A stretch of DNA of 64,000 bases from contig JAGVVL010000015.1 in assembly GCA_018287875.1 (NCBI GenBank), forward strand, positions 2,976,001 to 3,040,000, written 5' to 3'. The translations under genes were made by a program, and so were the position numbers. Shown in pieces: positions 1 through 9,562 of this stretch (the stretch's first letter is position 1; every line of letters begins with the position of its first letter). A model generated the notes under the pieces. It searched no databases. It worked only from the letters and a program-made list of their open reading frames with translations, and was not told the origin of the DNA. The stretch comes from Nigrospora sphaerica. Lineage: Eukaryota > Ascomycota > Sordariomycetes > Amphisphaeriales > Apiosporaceae.

Positions 1-251
1 GAGCATGCGGGTCAGCTGGGCGGGCGGCGGGACGGACAGAGGCGGCCGGCACATACGGCGATGCCGGCAAAGGCGCCGGCGGCCATGTTCTGGGCCAGGG
101 AGAAGTTGGGCGGCAAGGACTCATAGCTGTTCCACGAAAGGCCTCACGTCAGTGTCTCTCGGGGCGGGGAGAGTCCTCGGGTCCTCTCGCGCGAGCGCGC
201 GGCAGCAACGTACTCGTAGTCCTCCACCGGCTCGGCAGTAGGCTGGGCCAT
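1..251 (-). CDS. Mitoferrin-like mitochondrial carrier (MRS3/MRS4 family), 5' part only
   Basis: Mitochondrial carrier family protein, most like the inner-membrane iron importers Mrs3/Mrs4 (mitoferrin). The gene runs off the left edge. Exon 1 is 251-214 and ends on a GTACGT donor. Exon 2 is 126-57, entered after a CAG, and ends on GTATGT. Joined, they give 36 residues beginning MAQPTAEPVEDYDYESLPPN and ending in NMAAGAFAGIA, the start of the first carrier repeat; the PxD/ExxK signature would lie beyond the edge. The two exons total 108 nt, which is in frame. The DYDYESLPPNFSL lead before the first helix is what I remember from fungal mitoferrins, and this drives the family choice. Substrate specificity cannot be judged from the fragment. 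Confidence 0.72.
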
Positions 252-453
252 CTTGGCCACAGCTTGCGAGCCTTCGCCGAGGGCCTGCGGTTGGAGCGCC
301 AGGGTTACGACGGGGGGCGAAATCTCGGGGTCGCGCGCGCCCGAGGTATCGCGAGGTCGAGAAGAGCCGAGGGCCGACACGGAAGAAGCGGACGAACTGG
401 CACCGCGAGGGATATTCTCCTGGGGCGTCGTCTGCCTGTCTCTTCGACGCGCG

Positions 454-476
454 CTCTCTCTCTCTCTCTCTCTCTC
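454..476. repeat. CT dinucleotide microsatellite
   Basis: Uninterrupted CT units, flanked on the right by CA-rich sequence. It lies about 200 bases upstream of the carrier start codon; on the coding strand it is a GA tract, probably in the promoter or 5' leader. Confidence 0.85.
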
Positions 477-544
477 ACACACTCTCACGCACACACGCGC
501 GCTCGTCTTTCGAGCTTTCTCTTCCCCTCTCTCTCAATTGAGCC

Positions 545-650
545 CGTGCGTACGTGCGTGGCGTGTGTATGTTTGTGTTTGGGTGCGTGGGTGGGTGTGC
601 GTGCGTGCGTGCGTGTGTGTGTGTATGTGGGTGGGTGTGGGTGAAGAGCT
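545..650. repeat. GT/GGGT-rich simple repeat
   Basis: Degenerate GTGTGC, GCGTGC and GGGTGT units over about 100 bases with strong G/T strand bias. Compositional tract only; no gene seen. Confidence 0.7.
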
Positions 651-1178
651 CGGAGGGGGGCACGACACAGTGAACACGAACAGGTGTGGTCGTGGTTCTT
701 TCTGCTGGGCAGGCGGGCAGATAATAGACGACGCAACGATTGCGGCGACACTACCAAATCCACCTTGGCCAGTTCTTCTCCGCTGTCCGGTATGAGGTAC
801 CGAGTACGTGCTGTAATTACTAACTCGGAAAAGCAAGGAAGTACCCGGCACCCGAGCAGGAACTGTCGCCAGCTTCAGTGTGCCCAGCCACGATCAGGAC
901 CATCTCTACATCACGTACTTGTCCGTGTCCATATCGGTACGGTCATAGACTCCCGGCAAGCCCGGGGTTGTCGGACGTATCTCGTTTGCAACATCCGCAC
1001 TTTCCCTCCCTGGCTCGTTCATCTGGTCGCGGCCCAGCGGCGGCTGTCCGCATGTACACAATACTTCCGCAGCCTCTTCGGCTTCCAGGGTAGCTTCAGC
1101 TCCCAACTAAGTACTTAAGCTTAGTGTCCTGCGGGAGGAGGTGCGCATTTCGGAGCGTTGGCTGACGGGTTTCTGCTC

Positions 1179-1196
1179 TTTTTTTTTTTTTTTTTT
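1179..1196. repeat. Poly-T run of 18
   Basis: A homopolymer of 18 T bases in intergenic DNA. Its length may be affected by sequencing error. Confidence 0.85.
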
Positions 1197-2449
1197 AATG
1201 GGGCCTTGTGCTTTTCGTATCCAATGACCCCCCCTTCCAGGCAAAACGAAAACGCATGTGCAATTACTTCATTGAATGCCGCCCGGGGGGAGGGGTTTTC
1301 TACCAGTCGTTCAGGTCCTGTATACATTAGCAGGTACTTGATATGTGTATATGCCCGTACATGCACACACTCACACATATGCATACACCCAATTCCCAGG
1401 AGCTTTCTGGTGGTCAGTGCTCCTGCCATATGCCGTGAATGACTTTCCGGCTGGGGATGCAATCTAATCAATCTCCGATCGGCTTGTGTACTATCTATCC
1501 ATCCGCTCCCAATTCACATTTTCCCGCTTGGGCAATTCGCCTTTTACACCGACCGACCGACTCCACCCACCTCGGGAAAAACGCACCTGGCCAGACGTAC
1601 ACAATACATAGAACCTCAGCAACGAGCTGCATCGCCAAGCCCGTTTTTGACAACATAGCGACCACCGCTTGGTTCCGTTGGCCCGCGTCTGCTCCCGCTG
1701 TTTTGTGTTCCCGGGCCCAAGGGTCCATGCCCTGTTCTCCCCCTTCTCTCTCTCAATTGCCCTCTCCGGCCAGGTAGATCCTCGTCGCTCTTGACCGTGT
1801 CCAGGGTGCTCTTGTTTCTTCGGGGCTCGGTCTTTCGGACTCGGCCCCGCCCACACCTCCCCTCCGTAGCTAGTCGTGGACCCCCATCGCTTTCCGTTAC
1901 CTCCGTCGACCTCCTATGGGTGCACCCGGGCGAACACACGCAGCAAGTGTGGAAAGACAAACCATTCCGTATCCGACGTGCGGGACACTCTTTCCATAAA
2001 GCGTCCATCTCGCTCACGCCTTTCCCCTGTCAAAAGCGACGCTGCCGTATTCACCAATCCTACCCCCACTCCTTTCCCATCCTCTTCCCTGTCGCCCACC
2101 GACGAGGTCGCAGGCGCCGGCGTTGATGACGGCCGGGCCCCCCTCCGGTGGCCGTGTCTTGTCAGAATTCGACGCAGCTTTGCCATCTCGGCGTTGCCCA
2201 CAGGGCCGAGTGCCATACGGGTCATTGCACCCGAGCAGTAAAGTGTATAGACTCGCCGTCGCATGATAAAGAGTGGCGCAACGAGACACTGATGCCGATA
2301 GAAACCCAGAGACGAAAGAGCCGGCGTAGAACAAGCCAGGGCTGCTGGCGGCGACATGTTTTTTTTTATCATTAAACAGCGTATACACGGAACCGTCCGG
2401 TCCAAACACCACGAACTCCGTCCCTCTGATATGTATTGCGCATAGGGGG

Positions 2450-4082
2450 TTAACCAAAGGGAAACCCCCCAGATCCGAACTTGAAGTTGAACTGCTGCCC
2501 ACCGCCCTGCTGGAACATAAAGGGCCCACCGCCGCCACCGAAGGGGTTGCCCTGCTGGAAAGGGTGGCTGCCCTGCTGTCCCTCCTGCGAGTTGGGGTCG
2601 TCGCCTCGGTCGAAGCGCGCCCGGAGTTCGGGGTTGCTCAGCACCTCGTAGGCCTCGTTGATGCTCGCCATCTTCTTCTCGGCCTCCTCCTTGGAGATGC
2701 CCGCCTGCACCGCCTTGTCGGGGTGGTGCACCTTGGTCATCTTGCGGTAGGCCGACTTTATCTGTCTCTCATCCGCGTCGTGGGGGACCCCGAGCACCTT
2801 GTAGTAGTCCTTGGTCTTGCTGCGCTTCAGCGCGACCTGGGCCTTCTGCAACAGCGGGTTGACAATGTTCTTCCTGTCGGGCCGCACTTCGGCCGCTTGG
2901 TTCAGGGTGTGGATGCTGGCCTCGAACTCGTCGGCCTCGAGTTGCGTCTTGGCCTTGTAGAGAAGGCCGTAGAAAGAGCTCTCGTCCCGCGCCAGCGATT
3001 CCTTACAGTAGATACTGGCCTTTTTGCCGCTCATCTGCGATACTGGTTAGCATCTGGCTCGCGCTGTGGGAACCAAGCGCACGACTTACATCGTAGTATG
3101 CCTGGCAAGCCAGCTCCATGAGCTGGTTCAGGAGCAGCTCAGGTGACTGTTCCGGCATGATGCCGTCCTCTTTGAACTGCCGGACATCCTCCTTGACCTC
3201 GTCGATGAGCCCCTTGCTGTCGCCCGAGGGGACCAGCGTCCTGACGCCCGTCATGGGCTGCGACTTTTCGAAGGCCTTAGTCACCTTGGCCACCGTCTTC
3301 TCAATGTTCTTCTGCTCCCTCAACAGCTTCTTGCACGCCTTATTTTCGGGATCCGAGTGCAGGCATCTTCGAGTCTGGGCCATGCCCCGCTCCATGTCGC
3401 CCAGGCCGAAGAAGGTAGTGGCCGCGATGGTGAGATGCGGCGTGATGTCGCCGGGCTGCATCTGGATGACATGTTGCAGGTCGCTCATGCCCTCCTCGAC
3501 CTCGCCCTTCTGGAAGCGGCAGCGGGCCCGCAGCTTGCGCAGGCTCGACGCGCGGTTGGCCGTCATGATGGCCTCGCCGGCGTGGGTGATGCACTCGTCC
3601 CACTTGCCCACCGCCGCCGCCTCCTCGGCCAGGCGGGCGGCACCCTGGGCTTCGAGAAGCTTGTCGAACTCGGGGGACCCGGCCGTCTGTTTGGCCAGGG
3701 CGAACTGCTCCTTGGCGCCTTCCCAATCGGCGCCCTTCGCCTTGATCTTGCCCAGCTGCAGGTGGGCACCCTCGAAACCGGGCCGCAGCTTCAGCACCTG
3801 GTTGAAGTCCGAGGTGGCCTGCGAGGTGCGGCCGAGCGACAGGTAGGTAGTGGCGCGCTTGAAGTAGGTCAGGTAGTCGGACGGGTCGCGTGCCACGGCG
3901 GCGTCGTAGTAGACTAGGGCATCGCTCGTCTGGCCCTTGGCGAGGTGTGCGTTCGCCGATGACAGCAACGACGAGATCGGCGTGTCGGACGGGATGTCGG
4001 AGGCGGACAGGGCGTCGACGAGCCCCGTCGAAGAGAGCAGGCCAGCGGCCACAATGGCCAGCGTAGGCAGAGGGACCAACAT
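2450..4082 (-). CDS. ER-lumenal DnaJ/TPR co-chaperone (DNAJC3/P58IPK-like)
   Basis: J-domain co-chaperone with TPRs, expected to work with BiP/Kar2 in the ER lumen. Exon 1 is 4082-3090 and exon 2 is 3034-2450, separated by a GTAAGT...GCTAAC...CAG intron; 993+585 nt give 525 residues. The N-terminus is a signal-peptide-like hydrophobic stretch (LPTLAIVAAGLLSSTGLVDA). TPR-type helices fill roughly residues 35-395. The J domain lies near 405-475, with DYYKVLGV opening it and an HPD motif near 435. The tail is Gly/Phe/Gln-rich (FQQGNPFGGGGG) and ends GGFPFG. Order and length match the animal and filamentous-fungal P58IPK group. I see no C-terminal HDEL-type retention signal, so retention may depend on partners. 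Divergent from the HAUS1-like gene. Confidence 0.9.
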
Positions 4083-5068
4083 GGTGGCAGGCTTCCGAGA
4101 GAGAAGACGGGTCAGTTGGGACAGCGCATGGGAGAGGAGAGCACGGGGCGCTATGCCAGCTTAGGGACGCAAGCAGACAGTCGCTCCCGGACGGCGATGG
4201 CGATGGCGATGGCGATGGCGATGGCGATGGCGATGGTGATGGGCGAAGTTGGATGCGTAGGATGGATGTGGGTGCGTCTGGCTGCCGCGGGCAGGAGAAT
4301 GGAACGGTCCAGAGAGTCAGATAAAAAGTACCGTCGGGGGGCGAGCGAGCGGACTTGCTGGTGAGTGAAACAATGAAGCGCCGACGAGGGCGACGGGAAG
4401 GCTGGCCGATTATATGTAACCTCTACTATGGGGGAGCGGTTGTATCTGCGGCATGTGGGTGGGCAACTAACAGGTGGCCTGGAAGCCCCCCGGGCGCTGC
4501 GACGGAAACGGCGGGTCTAGAAGCATCTGTTAAGCGGTACGTGAAGGGGCGTGCATGGGGGAGTGAAGTTGGAGGTACCGCCCTAGCAGACGACCCCTGC
4601 GTTTTCGCAAGCTGGCCACTTCTTCGCCCCTCGATCGATTGCTACAACTACCAATGCACATGTACCAGGTAGCCTGGCCAAGAGGTAACATAGCTGGACA
4701 AGGTGTGAGAGGCAGGTAGGCTCAGTACTTCGCATCATCATCGTCCTTCTCGCCAATCCTGCCGGGCCCCCGGATCGCGTGCATGGAAATGCGACGCTAA
4801 TTAATGCGCCAACGGCAACCCACGCTCCGACGACCCCCCCATACACCTAAACACGAACAATAACCCCACCAACAACCCCAACTCTTATGTACTACTAGGT
4901 CAGGTACGGCCTATACTCACCTACATACAAGGGCTTCAAAGGTACCGCACGCATCCCATCCCGTGTTCCAACGCCTCCAGGGGTAGGCATACATACGTAC
5001 TTCATACACGCACATCCCCGTCAATCCTCGCCAGTACAGGCGACCGGTGCCGTCCGTCGCCTTTCGCC
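4083..5068. promoter_or_regulatory. Divergent promoter region, DnaJ/TPR and HAUS1-like genes
   Basis: 985 bases between two start codons on opposite strands. It contains a GGCGAT hexanucleotide array (4193-4240) near the DnaJ side and several TAGGTA/TACCTA-like words at about 4665-4990. No ORF is convincing. Assigned by position alone. Confidence 0.5.
4193..4240. repeat. (GGCGAT)7-8 hexanucleotide repeat
   Basis: Seven perfect GGCGAT units followed by one GGTGAT variant. It lies about 110 bases upstream of the DnaJ/TPR start, probably in its 5' leader or core promoter. Confidence 0.9.
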
Positions 5069-6022
5069 ATGGCGCATCTCGGCCCCCAGACGACGGCCGC
5101 CATCTTCTCGCCCTCGGTCGCCCGCGCCGCCGCCTCGGCCGCCAAGGACTGGTCCTACGTCGACGCCTGGCTGCGTACCAAGTACCAGGGCCAGAAGGTG
5201 CCCGAGTTTGAGCGCAACCCCGACACCCTCAAGGCCCTGCTTGCCCTCGCCTCCCACAACGAGGCCGCCGACGAGGAGCGCCAGAAGCTTGCCCGCATCG
5301 AGGAGGCCGCCCTGCGCGAGGTCCACGACGCCGAGCGCGACGACGACGAGCGCCGCCGCCTGGCCGCTGAACGGGGTCGCGTCGACGGCGCCCTCGTCGC
5401 CGACGACATGCTGCAGGCCACCGAGGAGCACCTGACGCGCGAGGGCCGCACCGTCCTCAGTGCCATGGCAAACATGGCTGTCGAGCTCAGCATGGCCTGC
5501 CCTTCTCCCGACGACCTGGCGGCGCGCTTCATACAGCTCCAGGCCAAGGTTTTCGCCCTCGAGCAGACCATCGACCGCGTGGGCTTGCTGCAGAAGTACC
5601 TCGACCGCGAATCCCAGGCCATGGACGACTTCATCGACCACCTGCAGGGTGACGAATACAAACCCGCCGCCGACCTGGCCAAGCAAAACCTCGACCTGCA
5701 GCGACGGATCAAAACAATGTCGGCGAAGCTCCCCGAGATCAGCCAGCAGGTCGCCTCCCTCGAGAAGACGGTCGGCATGCCGGCCTTGACCGTCGAGGAC
5801 GCCCGGAAGGACGAGGAGCGCTACCTGGAGCTGCTTGCCCGGAAGAGGGAGCTGGACGCCAAGTTCCACGCCTTCGCCGGCCTCCCGCCCGACCTAGATG
5901 CTGCCCGGGCCGAGCTCGACGCTCTGCGCACCGAGCTACGCCACGCCACTGGGCAGCGGGACGCCGTATTCGAGGGTCTGGTAGAGCGCGAGAGCCCCGT
6001 CAAGCCCAGAAGAAGACCCTGA
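5069..6022 (+). CDS. HAUS augmin-like complex subunit 1 homologue
   Basis: Single-exon gene of 317 residues. Augmin (HAUS) recruits gamma-tubulin to existing microtubules for branching nucleation in the spindle. The N-terminal block VDAWLRTKYQGQKVPEFERN followed by PDTLKALLALASHN aligns by eye with human HAUS1 (AAWLKK...IPQYEVNPRT). The rest is almost all coiled coil, rich in Glu, Arg, Leu and Ala, with a Leu-Ala-rich C-terminal third. The start sits in a good CGCCATGG context. It is convergent with VAC14, 283 bases between stop codons. I identify the family from the N-terminal motif and length; coiled-coil similarity alone would not be enough. Confidence 0.75.
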   Translation: MAHLGPQTTAAIFSPSVARAAASAAKDWSYVDAWLRTKYQGQKVPEFERNPDTLKALLALASHNEAADEERQKLARIEEAALREVHDAERDDDERRRLAAERGRVDGALVADDMLQATEEHLTREGRTVLSAMANMAVELSMACPSPDDLAARFIQLQAKVFALEQTIDRVGLLQKYLDRESQAMDDFIDHLQGDEYKPAADLAKQNLDLQRRIKTMSAKLPEISQQVASLEKTVGMPALTVEDARKDEERYLELLARKRELDAKFHAFAGLPPDLDAARAELDALRTELRHATGQRDAVFEGLVERESPVKPRRRP

Positions 6023-6305
6023 AGCCACCTCTTTCTGAGAAGCGCTACGCAAACTATATATTCATGCTATGCTCTGGCCGGCTGCGAACTACGCTTGATA
6101 GATGCTCTGCTGCCTCCCCGTTGGCTGGCGCCAACCAAGGGAAGGGGTTGTTGGGCGGGGGGACTGTCTTTTGCGTCAAGGCCCTCCTACCGATACTGTC
6201 TGCCCACGCCAGTGGGTGAGAAGTAGGCCAAGGCACCTGGCACTGCTTCAAGTCGGACCACCGGAATGAGGACAGCGGGGGTATTGAAGCCGTGGGCAAG
6301 TCTAC

Positions 6306-9300
6306 CTATCCCTGCGTCTTCTTGCCCCTACCGACGGCGCCCAGCCGCCCAAACTGCCTTCCCAACCCCGACTTCCTAGGCGGTGCTGCGGCCGGCGGCG
6401 GCGGCGTTTCCTTCTGCGGAACAGGCGGCGGCGCCGTCCGCGCTGTGTCCTTCCACCCGAGCCCGTCCGAGAGACGGAACTCGCTAAAGTCGGGCCCTTC
6501 GTCGAGCCCGCCGCCCAGTCGCTGCGCCCGCCGTGCCTTATCCTGCACGCTTCGGAACTTCTCCAGAAGCTGGTCCCACCGGATCGGCCCTTCCTCGCGG
6601 CCCTTGAGCCGGTTGGGCCGGTCATAGTTGGAAGAACTGGGGGTGGTAGTGGAACTGGTGGAGAAAGCATGAGTGTCATGAACGCTTTTGGAACGGGGCG
6701 CGTGGCCTTGGTGTGGCGTGAGATAGGTAGAAACAGCCTCTGCAGAACCCCCCCTGGCGTGTGTAGTCTGTGTAGTGGGGGAAAGATTTACATACGGTCT
6801 GGGCGCGGAATGAAGGTAACCTATCGAGCTCACGCTGTTCAACCTGTTCTTGAGCGCAGCAAAAGCAGAAGACTGGGGTAAAAGCATCAAAAGCCCATAC
6901 AGGCACTTGTAGAGGTAGGGGTATTTCTCCGGCTCAAGTAGCTGCAGCCGCAGATCTGGTCATCGTGTAGAAGTTAGCACCACCGCCCCGCCAACCGGTA
7001 CACCGTACGAGAGCAGGACTCACATGTGAAAACAGGGGATTCGATCAGCTGGACGAGCTTGTCAATCTGGATGAGGATGTTGACCGTCATTTCCATCTCC
7101 GCACTGTTACTGGTTAGCATTTTGGCAAGATCCCCGGGTTGAAGGGCCTACAATATCTGCAAAAGGTTATAGGCGGCCTCGTACGCCTGGGCGAGAAGGC
7201 AGAGCGAAAAGGTGGCAACGGCGTTGTAGCACCACGAACGGAACAATGTGACGAAGAAGGTTTGGCCGTCCTGGGCACATGGTCAGTACGGCGGGCACGA
7301 CCACTAGGCTTATCGACGACTTGCCTTGGCCTCCAGGTTCCGCAGCCGTTTTCGCAGGTCGGCAAGCTCGGGCGCTGTGATCAGGTTGTTGTTCAAGTTC
7401 TGCACCATAATGCTGGCAAACTCGACGTCTTCTTCCTTCTCGATGCACTCTGCCAGCGTTCGGTAGATGCGCTCTGCGCTGAGAGTTAGGCAGAGTTGGC
7501 GGATGATCAGGTTGCCCCTCGTCTCGAGCAGCTTTCTATCTGTAGAGAAGAGTTGCAGCAGGCTGACCATGAAGTTGGAGAAATAGTCGTCCTCGCTGTG
7601 CCGCGAGATCTGTGACAGCAACTGCAGGTCCTTGGTAACGACGGCTTCGGCGGGGTCGGACAACGTCTTCAGGAGGGCCGGGAAGGTGCCATCGTTGAAG
7701 GCGACGATCTTGCGTGGTGCTTTGCGGTGCAGCATGATGAGCCATGTTAGGGCCGCCACGCGTGTGGCCTCGTGGTCGTTTAAAAAAAGGAGTGTCAACG
7801 AGTTGACGGCGGCTGCATAGTCGAGGTCGGCCTGGGGGTGCTGCGCCGTGGCCGCCCTTGTGCGGTCCTGGTTTTGCGCGGGCGTTGGGCTCTGGACTTC
7901 GGCATCCCTGGAGCTGGACAGGGAGGCGCGAGTACTACTGGCACCATCGGGTCGGTCTGTCGCAAGGGATGTATGAATCCGGGACTGGGGCTGGCTGGGC
8001 TGGACCTCGGGCTCATCCGAGAGGGACACGACATACTCCATCAAAGACGTATTTACCCTGGCCGCGGCCTGGCGGATGGGCTCAACTCCACTGGCCATGG
8101 CGGGGAGAAGGTGGGCAAGGATTTTGGGCGTGAAAGGCAGCACCTCCTCGGGACATATGTCAAGGAAGGCAATGATCCAGCGTAAGCTCTCTTGCAGGCT
8201 GTCCTCCTCAAGAGGCGAGTCCAAGGTGGCCGTGAGGATCTCCAATATGGCCTTGTAGTTGATCTGCACGTCCTGGCCGGGGACCCAATCGTCCTCACTG
8301 CTGATCTCACCATCGTCGTCGTCGGCAGCAGCAATGGAGCCGACCTCATCCTCCTCGGGTCCCATGCGCACGCTTCCGCTGTCGACCGACTCCTCGCGCT
8401 TCCGTTTCCCAGCCTCCCTCGACTTTTTGCTATCAGCCACGCCCTTCTTGATACGAGAGATGCGCTTGATCTCGTTCAGAAACTTGTCCAGGCACGACTG
8501 TGTGGCTGCGTGGACATCGGGGTTGTGACCTCCGAGAAACTTGAGCAGGCCGCCGAGGAACTCGGGCAGATACGTCACAAGCTCCAGGTCCGGAATGGAG
8601 TCGAGCAGGGTGATCCAGCCAACGAGGAAGGTGCGGGTGAAGGGGTTAATGACCCACACGCGCTCCTTGAGGAGCGGGATGAACTTGGGGAGGGAAAAAG
8701 CCGTCGGGGGTTCGGTGATGTCTTCAATCGATTCCGAGTCCTTGTCGTTGTAGGGGGTGCTCTCGAGAACTGAGACGTACGTTGCAGCCGATTCGGATAC
8801 GATGTCCTTTATCAATCGATCCAGCAGCTCTGCACCGTTTTTGACAGATAATTCCGAGTCGGCACCCAACTGGACGGCGAGTCAGTACCAGACGGCATGG
8901 CCGGGCGGGTTCGAAGTACATACTTTGCAGAGAGCGTCGAAGATGAAGTTGAAGTACTTAAGGATCTCGCCTTTGGCCACCTTGGCGATGTTGTACATGG
9001 ACTCGCATGCGTAGTACCTGACACGGGCATCCTGATCCGTGAAGCAGGCCAGCACGGGCGGCACAATGATCTCCAGGTAGCGAGGTAGTTCCTATACGGG
9101 CATGTCTGTCAGCCCGTCTCGATGCGGGCGGAGGGGGCGGCGACGGCCTTGCCGCCAGCGGAGAGGGAGCAACTCACGGGGCCGAGGGCAATAGCCGCGG
9201 CGGCCAAGCCTATAAGGCCTCCATTACGGGCATGCGGCTGGTGAACAGCATAGGCATATTCGTTGCATAGCTGTTCGAGAATAGCCTGAACCCGGGCATA

Positions 9301-9562
9301 GTCCTTGGCTGTGGTGAGTTCCCGAATGATGCGCTCCAACCTTAGACCGGGAAGTCAGTCGGGCTCGGCTCCAAATCGGGGGAGCGGGGGCGGGGGGGGG
9401 GGAGAGCGGATGGTGACGACAACGGGGAAGGACAGGCAGGAAGCCACGTGATGCCAGGCAGGGGGGAGAAAAGGGGAGGGGCGGTAACACCTACTCCAGA
9501 GCGCCGACCTTGCGCTTGTCGTATAGTTTGTCGTTCAGCAAGCGCTGGACGTTGGGCTCCAT
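6306..9562 (-). CDS. VAC14: VAC14, scaffold of the Fab1/PIKfyve PI(3,5)P2 kinase complex
   Basis: Vac14 scaffolds the Fab1 kinase and Fig4 phosphatase on the vacuole/endosome membrane and controls PI(3,5)P2. Seven exons: 9562-9495, 9340-9178, 9091-8924, 8869-7325, 7270-7152, 7103-7024, 6955-6306. The total of 2793 nt gives 930 residues. The start reads [20 protein letters not shown] and continues [11 protein letters not shown], as in other Vac14 N-termini. HEAT-type helices with the Fab1-binding part ([20 protein letters not shown]) follow. The Fig4-binding C-terminal domain is clear: [40 protein letters not shown] and [20 protein letters not shown]. The tail after about residue 750 is low-complexity and Pro-rich. 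Intron 4 has a GC donor (AAG/GCAAGT). The neighbours are unrelated. Confidence 0.95.

Larger units (their letters stand above)
252..2449. other. Intergenic region upstream of the mitoferrin-like gene
   Basis: No coding ORF that I trust. It should hold the promoter and 5' leader of the left-edge carrier gene and the 3' flank of the DnaJ/TPR gene. It is marked by simple sequence: a CT run at about 454-476, a GT/GGGT-rich tract at about 545-650, and an 18-base T run at about 1179-1196. Short ORFs across the CT and GT tracts are repeat translations. Confidence 0.6.

Noticed and set aside
144..795. ORFs over the CT/GT tracts encoding Arg-Glu, Ser-Leu and Val-Cys repeats
   Set aside because: Translations of microsatellites; only the short segment 251-214 of one of them is a real exon.
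5021..5869. 282-codon ORF antisense to the HAUS1-like gene
   Set aside because: Mirror frame of a GC-rich coding exon; Leu/Gly/Val-rich without domain.
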